A DNA stretch of 38,193 bases from Extensimonas vulgaris (lineage in GTDB: Bacteria; Pseudomonadota; Gammaproteobacteria; Burkholderiales; Burkholderiaceae_C), in NCBI RefSeq assembly GCF_003337425.1, contig NZ_QPJU01000015.1:1-38193 (forward strand), in the 5' to 3' direction. The notes beneath the pieces were generated by a model that had not been told where the DNA came from, ran no database searches, and was given only the letters and a program-made list of their open reading frames with translations. Made by a program: the position numbers and the translations under genes. Shown one piece after another: positions 25,448-32,678 of this stretch. The number at the start of each line of letters is the position of its first letter. The first letter of the stretch is position 1.

Positions 25448-26419
25448 TCAGATGTCCCCTTGCTGCGCGGTTTCCTCGTTGCGCGGGTTCAGGATCGAAT
25501 CGATCACCACGGCGATGAGCAGGATCACACCCTTGATGATGTTTTGCACCGAATACGAAAGGTTCATGATCGTCATGGCGTTGAGCAAAGTGCCGATCAA
25601 TAAGGTGCCGATGAGCACGTTGCTGACGCCGCCGCGCCCACCCGACAGGCCAATGCCGCCCAGCACCACGACCAGGATCACGTCGTAGATCATGGTGGAA
25701 TTGAAAATGCGCGTGGGCATGGTGTCGATCGAGGCGGCCATCACGAGTCCGGCGAACAGTCCGATCAATGCCGCCAAAACATACTGCAGCACCATCAAGG
25801 GCCGCGTGGACAAGCCGCTGGCGCGCGCCGCAAAAGGGTTGTCGCCCAGCGCATAGACGAACAGGCCCAATCGCAGCTTGCGCAGAAAGAAGGTCATCGC
25901 CAATGCGACCAACGCGAACATCACGATGGGCTTGGGCAGGCCCAAGACGGCGCCGCGCCCGAGCCAGCCTATGGCATTGAGGCGCTCGGGCCATTGCACC
26001 ACGTCGAGCTGGAAAAAGGCCACCTGGCCCAAACCGGCGAGAAAGAGCCCCGAGGCCAAAGTGGTGAACAAGGAGGGCACTTCGGCGTAGGCGATGAGCC
26101 AGCCGTTGATCAACCCGAACAGCAAGGCCACCGCCGCGCCGGCAGCGCAGGCCGTCAGAACTTCGTGCCCGTTTTGCACCATTTGCAGCACCAGCCCGGC
26201 CGGCACGGCCAACGCGGCGATCAATGAAATGTCGATGCCGCGGCCGATCACCACGAGCGCCATGCCCAAACCCAAGATACCCAGAATGGCCACGTTCTGC
26301 AGCAACGTGAGCAGGTTCTGCAGCTGGAAAAAACCCTCGAGGAACAGCGAGAAGCCTGCAAAAAGAACGCAAAAAATCAGCAAGACGATGGTTTGTTGGG
26401 ACCAATGCAGCTTCATCAT
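25448..26419 (-). CDS. Sugar-type ABC transporter permease
   Basis: About 323 residues if begun at ATG 26419 (or the adjacent ATG 26416). Neither has a clear ribosome binding site, so a start further upstream is possible. It has 8-10 helices of the RbsC family, including ILGLGMALVVIGRGIDISLIA (the counterpart of the GGIDLS signature) and VVVLGGIGLSGGRGGVSNVLIGTLLIGTLLNAM. It is first of the five minus-strand genes; with the permease-lactonase fusion it would form a heterodimeric channel. Confidence 0.83.
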   Translation of the reverse strand: MMKLHWSQQTIVLLIFCVLFAGFSLFLEGFFQLQNLLTLLQNVAILGILGLGMALVVIGRGIDISLIAALAVPAGLVLQMVQNGHEVLTACAAGAAVALLFGLINGWLIAYAEVPSLFTTLASGLFLAGLGQVAFFQLDVVQWPERLNAIGWLGRGAVLGLPKPIVMFALVALAMTFFLRKLRLGLFVYALGDNPFAARASGLSTRPLMVLQYVLAALIGLFAGLVMAASIDTMPTRIFNSTMIYDVILVVVLGGIGLSGGRGGVSNVLIGTLLIGTLLNAMTIMNLSYSVQNIIKGVILLIAVVIDSILNPRNEETAQQGDI

Positions 26420-26625
26420 GGACGGTATGTTGGGTGCAGAGCGAATCTCTTGAGGAGCATGTTGCAGGGAATCGACCTTGACAAAAATCAGGGTTTGTAC
26501 CAGCAACGTGACGCCTGCGAGACAGTCGGTGGCCCGGGGTGCTGTTTTTCCCATTGCGCGCTGCGACGTTCGGCTGCCACAACCGCGCTGGCGTACTAGC
26601 TTCACACACTTTCTACAATCTGCAC
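26420..26625. promoter_or_regulatory. Divergent region between the sugar ABC operon and metH; TACAAT box six bases before the metH ATG
   Basis: A TACAAT hexamer at 26614-26619 is followed by six bases and then the ATG at 26626, so transcription would begin at or next to the A of ATG and give a leaderless mRNA. No ribosome binding site precedes that ATG. The promoter of the divergent ABC operon was not resolved. No cobalamin or SAH riboswitch core could be recognised. Confidence 0.5.
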
Positions 26626-27690
26626 ATGCCTCAACCTCACTACACCCGCGCCCAGCAGCTTCCCGACATCCTTGCCCAACGCATCGCCATCCTCGACGGC
26701 GCCATGGGCACCATGATCCAGCGTTTGCGCCTGAGCGAGCAGCAGTACCGCGGCGCGGGCTACGATGGCCCTGACGGCGCAGGCACGCGCTTTCTGGATT
26801 TTCCGCGCGAGGTCAAGGGCAACAACGAGCTGCTCAGCCTGACCCGGCCCGACGTGATCCGCGACATCCACGCGCGCTACCTCGCGGCGGGCGCGGACAT
26901 CGTCGAGACCAACACCTTCGGCGCGACCTCGATCGCACAAGAAGACTACGGCATGGCGCAGCTCGCGTACGAAATGAACCTGCGCTCGGCGCAGATTGCG
27001 CGCGCCGCCTGCGACCAGTTCAGCACGCCCGAGCACCCACGCTTCGTCGCGGGCGCGCTCGGCCCCACGCCCAAGACGGCGAGCATCAGCCCCGACGTGA
27101 ACGACCCGGCGGCGCGCAATGTGGACTTCGAGCAGCTGCGCGCGGCCTACTACGCGCAGGTGCAGGCGCTGGTCGAGGGCGGTGCCGATCTGCTATTGGT
27201 CGAGACGATTTTCGACACCCTCAACGCCAAGGCCGCGCTGTTTGCGATCGACGAGTTTTTCGAGGCGAGTGGCGAATGCCTGCCCATCATCGTGAGCGGC
27301 ACGGTGACCGACGCTTCAGGACGGCTTTTGAGCGGCCAGACCGTCACCGCGTTCTGGTACAGCGTGCGCCACGCGCGCCCGCTCGCCGTAGGGCTTAACT
27401 GCGCGCTCGGCGCGGCGCTCATGCGCCCCTACATCCAGGAGCTGGCGCGCGCCGCGCCCGACACCTTCATCAGCTGCTACCCCAACGCCGGCCTGCCCAA
27501 CCCCATGAGCGACACCGGCTTCGACGAAACGCCCGAGGTCACGAGCCGCCTGCTGCACGAGTTTGCCGCCGAGGGCCTGGTGAACATCGTGGGCGGCTGC
27601 TGCGGCACCACGCCCGAGCATATCCGGGCGATCGCGCATTCCGTGACCCAGGCGCCCGCGCGCCGCATGTTCTATCCGGCTGCGGCTTGA
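26626..27690 (+). CDS. metH: Methionine synthase, homocysteine-binding module (separate first part of MetH)
   Basis: 354 residues equal to the first domain of cobalamin-dependent methionine synthase. Landmarks are [12 protein letters not shown] (21-32), [55 protein letters not shown], and the zinc cysteines in GLNCALGA and [10 protein letters not shown]. It activates homocysteine for methyl transfer. In E. coli this is fused to the folate, cobalamin and activation domains; in many Betaproteobacteria it is a separate gene next to a roughly 900-residue partner. Here the next gene is a convergent TPM gene, so the partner must lie elsewhere. A stand-alone methyltransferase using another donor is the alternative. 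Confidence 0.85.
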   Translation: MPQPHYTRAQQLPDILAQRIAILDGAMGTMIQRLRLSEQQYRGAGYDGPDGAGTRFLDFPREVKGNNELLSLTRPDVIRDIHARYLAAGADIVETNTFGATSIAQEDYGMAQLAYEMNLRSAQIARAACDQFSTPEHPRFVAGALGPTPKTASISPDVNDPAARNVDFEQLRAAYYAQVQALVEGGADLLLVETIFDTLNAKAALFAIDEFFEASGECLPIIVSGTVTDASGRLLSGQTVTAFWYSVRHARPLAVGLNCALGAALMRPYIQELARAAPDTFISCYPNAGLPNPMSDTGFDETPEVTSRLLHEFAAEGLVNIVGGCCGTTPEHIRAIAHSVTQAPARRMFYPAAA

Positions 27691-27731
27691 CGGCTCTCAA
27701 AGCCTTTTTGCCGATTAGAGAAGATGCGACA

Positions 27732-27770
27732 AGCGCCAGCAGCTCCTTCATCAGGAGCATTTGCGGCGCT
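27732..27770. terminator. Bidirectional hairpin between metH and the TPM gene (AGC-AGCT repeat type)
   Basis: The inner stem is GCTCCT/AGGAGC (27742-27747 / 27753-27758, loop TCATC). The outer stem is AGCGCC/GGCGCT (27732-27737 / 27765-27770). It sits between convergent genes, as expected for a shared terminator, but lacks a long T-run. The same AAGCGC-AGCAGCT architecture recurs at 18905 and 34643. Confidence 0.5.
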
Positions 27771-27774
27771 GTCG

Positions 27775-28299
27775 TCAAATGATCACGGGGCTGTCGGGCA
27801 ATTCGTTGCGGCGCGCCTCGCCGCCCTGCGCGGGGAAGTGCCGCACCAGCAGCGCGTTCACTTCGTCTATGGCCAGCGCCAAGCCTTGCGCGTACTGGCC
27901 GGCGCGGAAGGTCTCGGCCATGCGCGCGACGAGGCCTTGCCATTGCTGTGCTGGCACATGCCGCGCGAGCCCGCGGTCGGCCACGATCTCGATCGCATGG
28001 TCTGCGAGCAGCAAGTAGATCAGCACGCCGTTGTTGTGCTCGGTGTCCCACACGCGCAGCTTGCCAAACAGCATCACGGCGCGCTCGCGCGGCGATGCGG
28101 CGCGGCGCAGGTAGCTCCAGGGCAGGCCGCCTTCGATCGCGATGCGGATCTGTCCGGTGTGCTGACGCTCGCTCGCTTGCACGCGCGCGGCCAGGTCTTG
28201 CAACAGATGTTCCGGGAAGATGCGCCGCACTTGCCCGTCATACCAACGATGGCGCAGCAGCCGGGGCCATGCCTTGCAGGCGCGGAAAAATGCTTGCAT
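27775..28299 (-). CDS. TPM-domain protein (COG3762-like)
   Basis: 174 residues from ATG 28299, two bases after the stop of the upstream TPM gene. The sequence after residue 40 (HTGQIRIAIEGGLPWSYLRR, VWDTEHNNGVLIYLLLADHAIEIVADRGLARHV) matches the short TPM-domain proteins encoded next to YgcG and LemA genes. No signal peptide or clear membrane helix is visible, so it is probably cytoplasmic or peripheral. TPM domains of plant and corynebacterial proteins act as phosphatases or photosystem/respiratory maintenance factors; the bacterial role is poorly known. The longer frame to 28386 only mirrors the glycine-rich end of the neighbour. Confidence 0.7.
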   Translation of the reverse strand: MQAFFRACKAWPRLLRHRWYDGQVRRIFPEHLLQDLAARVQASERQHTGQIRIAIEGGLPWSYLRRAASPRERAVMLFGKLRVWDTEHNNGVLIYLLLADHAIEIVADRGLARHVPAQQWQGLVARMAETFRAGQYAQGLALAIDEVNALLVRHFPAQGGEARRNELPDSPVII

Positions 28300-28301
28300 G
28301 T

Positions 28302-29180
28302 TCACCAATCCCCCGAAGCGCCGCCGCCGCCGAAGTCGCCCCCGCCGCCAGAGCGAAAGCCGCCGCCACCCAGGCCACCGCCCCAACCGCCGCCCCAGCC
28401 ACCCGGTGGCCCGAGCACCACGCCGCCACGCGCAGCCAGCGCAAGCGCAAAGAAAAAGCCCAGCACGGCCATCACCGCGGCGAGCAGCAGACTGGTCGAG
28501 AGCCAGAACGTGAGGACACCCGCGGCGGCGCCTGTCAGCAGCGCGCCGACCGTGGTGCCAAAAAGCGCGCGCAAGACACTGCCACCCACACTGACCAGCA
28601 CGAACAACAGCACGAGCAGCGAGCCCAAGTCCAGCTCCGCGCCGTCTTGCGCATTTTCTGGCGTGGGCGCGGGCAAAGGCTCGCCCGCGATGCGCGCCGC
28701 GATCTCCTGCACCGCTGCCTGCAGGCCCCCCGCGTAGTCGCCCGCGCGAAAACGCGGCTTCATGACCGCGTCGATGATGCGCGCGGCCGCGATGTCGGGG
28801 ATGGCGCCTTCGAGCGCCTTGGCGACCTCGATGCGCATACGCCGGTCGTCCTTGGCCACGACGATGAGCACGCCGTCACCCACGCCGCGGCGACCTATTT
28901 TCCAGGTGTTGCCGACGCGGTTGGCAAAGCTCGCGATGTCTTCGGGCGCCGTGGTCGGCACGAGCAGCACCACGACCTGCGCACCATGCGCTTTTTCGAG
29001 CGCCGCGAGCTGCTGCTCGAGCGCCTGCTGCTCGGCCGCGCTCAGCGTGCCCGTCTGGTCGATCACGTGCGCCGTGAGCGCAGGCACGGGGCGCAAGTTC
29101 TGCACTTGCGCGTGCGCAGCGAGCACGCCAAAAACTACAATAAAAGTAGCTAGTGCAGTGTTCGACGCTATCTGCGACAT
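28302..29180 (-). CDS. Secreted TPM-domain protein (YgcG-like); start codon lies in repeat element A
   Basis: 292 residues. The signal peptide TFIVVFGVLAAHA is cleaved near residue 25. The TPM domain (about 30-160) has VIDQTGTLSAAEQQALEQQLAALE, AQVVVLLVPTTAPEDIASFANRV and GVGDGVLIVVAKDDRRMRIEVAKALEG. Two or three hydrophobic segments follow (about 185-255), then a glycine-rich tail ending GGGGASGDW, as usual for YgcG proteins. The ATG (29178-29180) and the first ten residues (MSQIASNTAL) are encoded by element A; no strong ribosome binding site precedes it. The frame stays open further upstream through the whole repeat, so the true start is uncertain. Order lemA - ygcG - TPM matches the common LemA/TPM gene set. 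Confidence 0.75.
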   Translation of the reverse strand: MSQIASNTALATFIVVFGVLAAHAQVQNLRPVPALTAHVIDQTGTLSAAEQQALEQQLAALEKAHGAQVVVLLVPTTAPEDIASFANRVGNTWKIGRRGVGDGVLIVVAKDDRRMRIEVAKALEGAIPDIAAARIIDAVMKPRFRAGDYAGGLQAAVQEIAARIAGEPLPAPTPENAQDGAELDLGSLLVLLFVLVSVGGSVLRALFGTTVGALLTGAAAGVLTFWLSTSLLLAAVMAVLGFFFALALAARGGVVLGPPGGWGGGWGGGLGGGGFRSGGGGDFGGGGASGDW

Positions 29181-29315
29181 AAAACCGCGTCTTTTTGGCC
29201 TGGGCCGCGTTGCAAATCCTCGCGATACCACCCGGTATCGCTGCGGTTTGCGCCTTGCCCAGACCAAAAATCCATCGGTTTTATTTGTCGCATCAAGCAT
29301 CAAACACTGCACTAG
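29150..29315. repeat. Palindromic element A, copy 2 (166 bp), overlapping the 5' end of a TPM gene
   Basis: An inverted copy of the element at 369-535. The ends are CTAGTGCAGTGTT and AACACTGCACTAG: the internal T-A pair of copy 1 is C-G here, so both arms changed together. The central hairpin GCGATACC/GGTATCGC is conserved. It lies between lemA and ygcG and runs 31 bases into ygcG. Both copies are followed on the plus strand by CAGC. Confidence 0.87.
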
Positions 29316-29361
29316 CAGCGCTCGTAAAACCTTGCCGAAAGGCATAAAACGCTATGAATCT

Positions 29362-29961
29362 TCAAGGTTTCGAGGCGGAAAAGTCCACCTTGGGTGGTAT
29401 GGCGATCTGCGCCTCATTGGCCACGCTGAATACGGGTTTGGGCTTGTAGCCAAACAGCATGGCGGTCAAGTTGGTCGGAAAACTGCGCACGAGCACGTTG
29501 TATTCCTGCACGGTCTGGATGTAGCGGTTGCGCGCCACGGCGATGCGGTTTTCCGTGCCTTCGAGCGTCACGCGCAGGTCGCGGAAAGCCTGGTTCGCCT
29601 GCAGCGTGGGGTAGCGCTCCGACACCGCCATCAGACGCGAGAGCGCGCCCGAGAGCTCGTTTTGCGCCTGCTGGAACTTGGCGAAGGCCTCGGGGTCGTT
29701 GAGTGTCTCGGGCGTCACCTGGATCGACGTGGCCTTGGCGCGCGCCTCGATCACGCGCGTGAGCGTCTCCTGCTCGAAATTCGCCTCACCTTTGACAGTG
29801 GCGACGATGTTGGGCACGAGGTCGGCGCGGCGCTGGTACTGGTTCAGCACCTCGCTCCAGGCGGCCTTGGATTGCTCGTCAAGGCGTTGGAAATCGTTGT
29901 AGCCACAGCCCGTGAGCAGCAGCGCCGTCGCGAGGAAAAGAAAAAGAAATAGGCGTTTCAT
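29362..29961 (-). CDS. lemA: LemA family lipoprotein
   Basis: 199 residues; GGAGGG lies ahead of ATG 29961. A lipobox (LLLTGC, C19) ends a short signal sequence, so the mature protein is lipid-anchored rather than held by the uncleaved helix of many LemA proteins. The helical body has YNDFQRLDEQSKAAWSEVLNQYQRRADLVPNIVATVKG and LQANQAFRDLRVTLEGTENRIAVARNRYIQTVQEYN, the LemA signature. It is first in a three-gene unit with two TPM genes; the function of this set is not established. Repeat A separates it from ygcG. Confidence 0.85.
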   Translation of the reverse strand: MKRLFLFLFLATALLLTGCGYNDFQRLDEQSKAAWSEVLNQYQRRADLVPNIVATVKGEANFEQETLTRVIEARAKATSIQVTPETLNDPEAFAKFQQAQNELSGALSRLMAVSERYPTLQANQAFRDLRVTLEGTENRIAVARNRYIQTVQEYNVLVRSFPTNLTAMLFGYKPKPVFSVANEAQIAIPPKVDFSASKP

Positions 29962-30036
29962 AGACGACAGACCCTCCAAAAAGACGGCACACATTCTGCC
30001 CTACGCGCGCACTTCCGCAGGCCATCGTCCATGCGG

Positions 30037-30042
30037 CACAAT
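30037..30042 (+). promoter_or_regulatory. CACAAT -10-like box six bases before a start codon
   Basis: The spacing puts the expected transcription start at the ATG (30049), predicting a leaderless mRNA for the DUF2946-like gene. The same layout is seen before metH, the PACE gene and ilvA. Confidence 0.4.
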
Positions 30043-30048
30043 GCCCGC

Positions 30049-30690
30049 ATGGACGACATCGTGAAACAAGCCATGGCCAAGTGGCCCCAAGTGCCTGCCT
30101 GCTATGGCTGGCTCGGCTTGGACGCGCGCGGCCGCTGGTACCTGCGCGACGAGGCCACGCAGGCTGCGGGGCCGTTTCCGCAAAGCCGCGGCGCCCTGAT
30201 CACGCACGAGAAGCTGATCGCTTTCATCCACCGCAACTACGAGCCCGACGAGGCCGGCCAGTGGTTCTTTCAGAACGGTCCACAGCGTGTGTTCGTCGAG
30301 CTCGAATCCGCGCCGCTGGTGTGGCGCGTGGAGGACGACTTCAGCGTGGTCGCGCACACGGGCCGCAGCGCCACCGTGCGCGAATGCGTGCTGGACGAGT
30401 CGGGGCGCCTGTACCTGGCGTGCGACCTGGAAACCGGTCAGACTTTGAGCGCCGATAGCGAAAAATGGGCCGCTGCGCCACATTCGCAGCCCGCGCTTCC
30501 AAAGTCCGGCAGGCCCCCAAGCTTTGGCATCGTGCACAGCCTGGACATTCTGCAAGCGGCGCAGGCCGTGGAACTGGGCCTGTGGACGCCCCAAGAGCTG
30601 CGCCAGGCCGAGCTGCCCGCGCGCTATGGCTACGTGCTCAGCCCGCTGGCGCGCCACCTGGGGCAAACGCAGGCTTGCACAACGCCTTAG
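30049..30690 (+). CDS. Uncharacterised DUF2946-like protein with an in-frame palindromic insert
   Basis: 213 residues from ATG 30049 (MDDIVKQAMAKWPQVPACYGWLGLDARGRWYLRD). I recognise it from memory as a DUF2946-annotated betaproteobacterial protein; function unknown. It has no signal peptide or membrane segment and is rich in W, Y and short beta-like stretches (GQWFFQNGPQRVFVELE, SGRLYLACDL). Residues about 127-158 (ETGQTLSADSEKWAAAPHSQPALPK) come from a shortened copy of element B, read in the same frame as in the aminotransferase at 594-2144. Removing 90 bp would leave CDLGFGIVHSLD, a smooth join. It is monocistronic and preceded by a CACAAT box that may give a leaderless message. Confidence 0.72.
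   Translation: MDDIVKQAMAKWPQVPACYGWLGLDARGRWYLRDEATQAAGPFPQSRGALITHEKLIAFIHRNYEPDEAGQWFFQNGPQRVFVELESAPLVWRVEDDFSVVAHTGRSATVRECVLDESGRLYLACDLETGQTLSADSEKWAAAPHSQPALPKSGRPPSFGIVHSLDILQAAQAVELGLWTPQELRQAELPARYGYVLSPLARHLGQTQACTTP
30427..30520 (+). repeat. Palindromic element B, copy 2 (94 bp, internally deleted), inside the DUF2946-like gene
   Basis: It aligns to element B copy 1 at both ends (GACTTTG, GATAGCGA, then TGGGCCGCTGCG, CATTCGCAGCC, CCAAAGTCCGGCAGGC) but lacks the 75-bp centre, including the central hairpin. The deletion is exactly 25 codons and the remaining net insert (90 bp) is 30 codons. The termini have drifted (10 of 15 matches on the left, 18 of 22 on the right), so this copy is older than copy 1. 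Confidence 0.8.
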
Positions 30691-30786
30691 CCCAAAAACA
30701 TTCGCCCTTGCCTTGTGCTGCACGCAGCAGCCGGCAAGGGCGATGAGAAAAAAGTGAAGCATGGCCGCGCAATGCGGCCGATTTCA

Positions 30787-30962
30787 ACCCAGATTGCCCA
30801 TTAGGACGCGGGATGATGGCGAGGCGGCTGGCGAGCCAGTTTGGTCGCGGGTGAGGAGTGCATGGCCAGTGCCATGGACGACGAAGCCGCGGCCAAAATG
30901 GCCGGCAGCCGTCCGCCAGCGCCCGCGTAGGCGCGCAGCGCCGCCTAATGGGCAATCTGGGT
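30787..30962. repeat. Palindromic element D (176 bp) abutting a stop codon
   Basis: Perfect terminal inverted repeats: AACCCAGATTGCCCATTAGG at 30786-30805 and its reverse complement at 30944-30963. The arms continue as an imperfect palindrome to a central hairpin CATGGC-CAGT-GCCATG (30861-30876). TCA flanks it on both sides (30784-30786 and 30963-30965), a possible 3-bp target duplication, and the right TCA is the stop codon of the cytochrome gene. No transposase is present. With the rest of 30691-30786 it fills the gene-free gap here. Confidence 0.85.
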
Positions 30963-31517
30963 TCAGTTAGCGCTCGCTGCCGCCTCTGGCGCTGCGGATG
31001 CGGCATCGGAAGCCGCAGCGGCCGGCGCAGCCGGCTCGGTGAACTTGGCGCCTGCAGCATTGGCCATATACGCGACGGCGCGCGCAATTTCCACATCGCT
31101 GTAATCGCTGCCACCGCGCGGTGGCATGGCGTTTTTGCCCTTGATGGCAGACTGCACGAGCGCCTCGAAACCGGGCTGGATGCGTGGCCCCCACGCTGCG
31201 GCATCGCCAAACTTGGGCGCCCCCGCCAAACCTGCGGCGTGGCAACCTGCACACACGGCTTTGTAAACCTCTTCTCCGCTTGCCAAGGGACGATTGGCAT
31301 CGCGGATTTCCACCTGTCCCACTTTCTGAATGCGTGCGGCTACGGCCTTTTCGAGATTGTCGGCCCCGGCGGCAGGCTTGTTGCCCGAGCTGACGTACAT
31401 GACCAGGCCGATGATGATGAATACCGGCACCACGAAGGCAAGAATCCCGGTGATCAACAACTGTTTGGGATTTTTGATCGGTCCGGTATGGGCTTCTTCG
31501 GCTTGGATATCGCTCAT
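30963..31517 (-). CDS. Membrane-anchored class I cytochrome c (cytochrome c5-like)
   Basis: 184 residues from ATG 31517. An N-terminal anchor helix (LLITGILAFVVPVFIIIGLVMYV, about 20-42) is uncleaved. The haem domain is at about 78-155, with CAGCH at 89-93 and the axial methionine M131 in NAMPPRGGSDYSDVEIARAVAYM. The tail is Ala/Pro/Ser-rich (TEPAAPAAAASDAASAAPEAA). It probably shuttles electrons at the periplasmic face to a terminal oxidase. Its TGA (30963-30965) is the exact boundary of repeat D, so the insertion left the protein intact but replaced whatever lay downstream, including any terminator. Confidence 0.83.
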   Translation of the reverse strand: MSDIQAEEAHTGPIKNPKQLLITGILAFVVPVFIIIGLVMYVSSGNKPAAGADNLEKAVAARIQKVGQVEIRDANRPLASGEEVYKAVCAGCHAAGLAGAPKFGDAAAWGPRIQPGFEALVQSAIKGKNAMPPRGGSDYSDVEIARAVAYMANAAGAKFTEPAAPAAAASDAASAAPEAAASAN

Positions 31518-31639
31518 GGCATTCTCGAGTGCAATGGTGGGTAAAGTCGGCTTTTGATTATAAGCAACCGACTGCAACGCCACAGCAACGCCACGCGCCG
31601 CCCCACCTGCCAAGCGCGCCGCGCCGAAATGGTCGAAAT

Positions 31640-32467
31640 TCACTGGGCCGGCGCGCCATCGGCAAGCCGAAAACTGCCACCCTCTACCACCACGGGTGAT
31701 CCCACGGCAACGGCTTGCGCGCGATGAAAGTGGCGCACCGAGCCATCATCCATGCGCACGACGATGTCGTACGTCGTTTCGGTGCGGGTTTTCTTTTCGA
31801 TGGTGTTACCCAGATAGCCGCCGCCCACGGCACCAGCGACCGTCGCCACGGCCCGTCCCGAGCCGCCCCCGATCTGGTTGCCCAGCACTGCACCGAGCAC
31901 GCCACCAGCCACGGCACCCAAGCCCGTGGCCGGCGCAGATTTCTGGATGGGGCGCACCGCCTCGACGCGACCGCACACCGCGCACACAGGCGCCACCGGC
32001 ACGGGCTGCGGCGCGGGCCCGGCGGCGACGATGGGCGCTACGGGTGTGGGAGGCGCCGCGGACTCCGCTGCCGTCTGCGGCGCCGCCTTGTGTGCGGGGC
32101 GGACGGCCTTGGCGACATGGGTGCGCGCTGCGGGTGTCGCTTCTTTGCTCGTCGCGGCTGGCGCGGACGCATCCGTTGCCGCAGATGCTCCTTCTGAAGG
32201 AGCGGATTGCGCTTGCTGCGCGGTGCTTTGCGGTGCTTTTTCTTCGATGACCTCGGACTCCGGTGTGCGCTCGGCCACGGCTTCGCGAGCCTGCATTTCG
32301 GAGGCGGCCTTGTGCTGCTGCGCGATCAAAGTGCCGCCCAGCGCAAGGACGGCCAATGTGAGTGCGCCCACCGCGCCCCAGAGCCATTTGAGTGCCGCAG
32401 GCGCAGGCGCGGCTGCTGGCTGCGAGGTGCCCGCAGGCGGGTTCGAAGACGGAAATGGTGTGCTCAT
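31640..32467 (-). CDS. Glycine-zipper 2TM-domain membrane protein
   Basis: 275 residues; GGAGAGA precedes the ATG. A cytoplasmic Pro/Ala-rich start is followed by one helix (LKWLWGAVGALTLAVLALGGTLIA, about 26-49) and a long low-complexity Ala/Pro/Ser linker (about 60-155). A CAVCGRVEAVRPIQK segment precedes the glycine zipper GLGAVAGGVLGAVLGNQIGG with GAVGGGYLGNTIEKK, and a small beta domain closes it (YDIVVRMDDGSVRHFHRAQAV). This is the SlyB/17-kDa surface antigen-like layout, with a membrane anchor in place of a lipobox. A role in envelope integrity is likely but not shown. DNA encoding SAPSEGAS is a perfect palindrome (GCTCCTTCTGAAGGAGC). Confidence 0.75.
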   Translation of the reverse strand: MSTPFPSSNPPAGTSQPAAAPAPAALKWLWGAVGALTLAVLALGGTLIAQQHKAASEMQAREAVAERTPESEVIEEKAPQSTAQQAQSAPSEGASAATDASAPAATSKEATPAARTHVAKAVRPAHKAAPQTAAESAAPPTPVAPIVAAGPAPQPVPVAPVCAVCGRVEAVRPIQKSAPATGLGAVAGGVLGAVLGNQIGGGSGRAVATVAGAVGGGYLGNTIEKKTRTETTYDIVVRMDDGSVRHFHRAQAVAVGSPVVVEGGSFRLADGAPAQ

Positions 32468-32678
32468 CGTTCTCTCTCCTCATCAATGTATACAGACTGG
32501 TTTCGAGATGGTGGCGGCAATTCGTCAAATGCAAGCCGTGAAGATGTGAGCGGTTTGTAAATTTTGCGCGCACTTTTCTATGCCTTCGTGCAGCGCGCGG
32601 CCGTGGGGTGCGTGCTGCGCCCATTACACTCGGCGCCATCGCACGTGCCCTCGTGCTTTTGCCTTTTTCATACCTCCC

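Noticed and set aside
26480-26625. Possible SAH or cobalamin riboswitch before metH (GCGCTGCGACG present)
   Set aside because: The paired stems and the second conserved segment of either riboswitch are missing, and the promoter box lies downstream, six bases from the ATG.
27948-29153. 401-codon plus-strand frame across the TPM genes
   Set aside because: Antisense shadow; the minus strand carries the TPM and glycine-rich tail features with proper gene order.
32185-32206. Palindrome GCTCCTTCTGAAGGAGC as a terminator or repeat
   Set aside because: It lies in the coding linker of the glycine-zipper protein; it resembles the short hairpins, but one internal instance cannot be told from chance.
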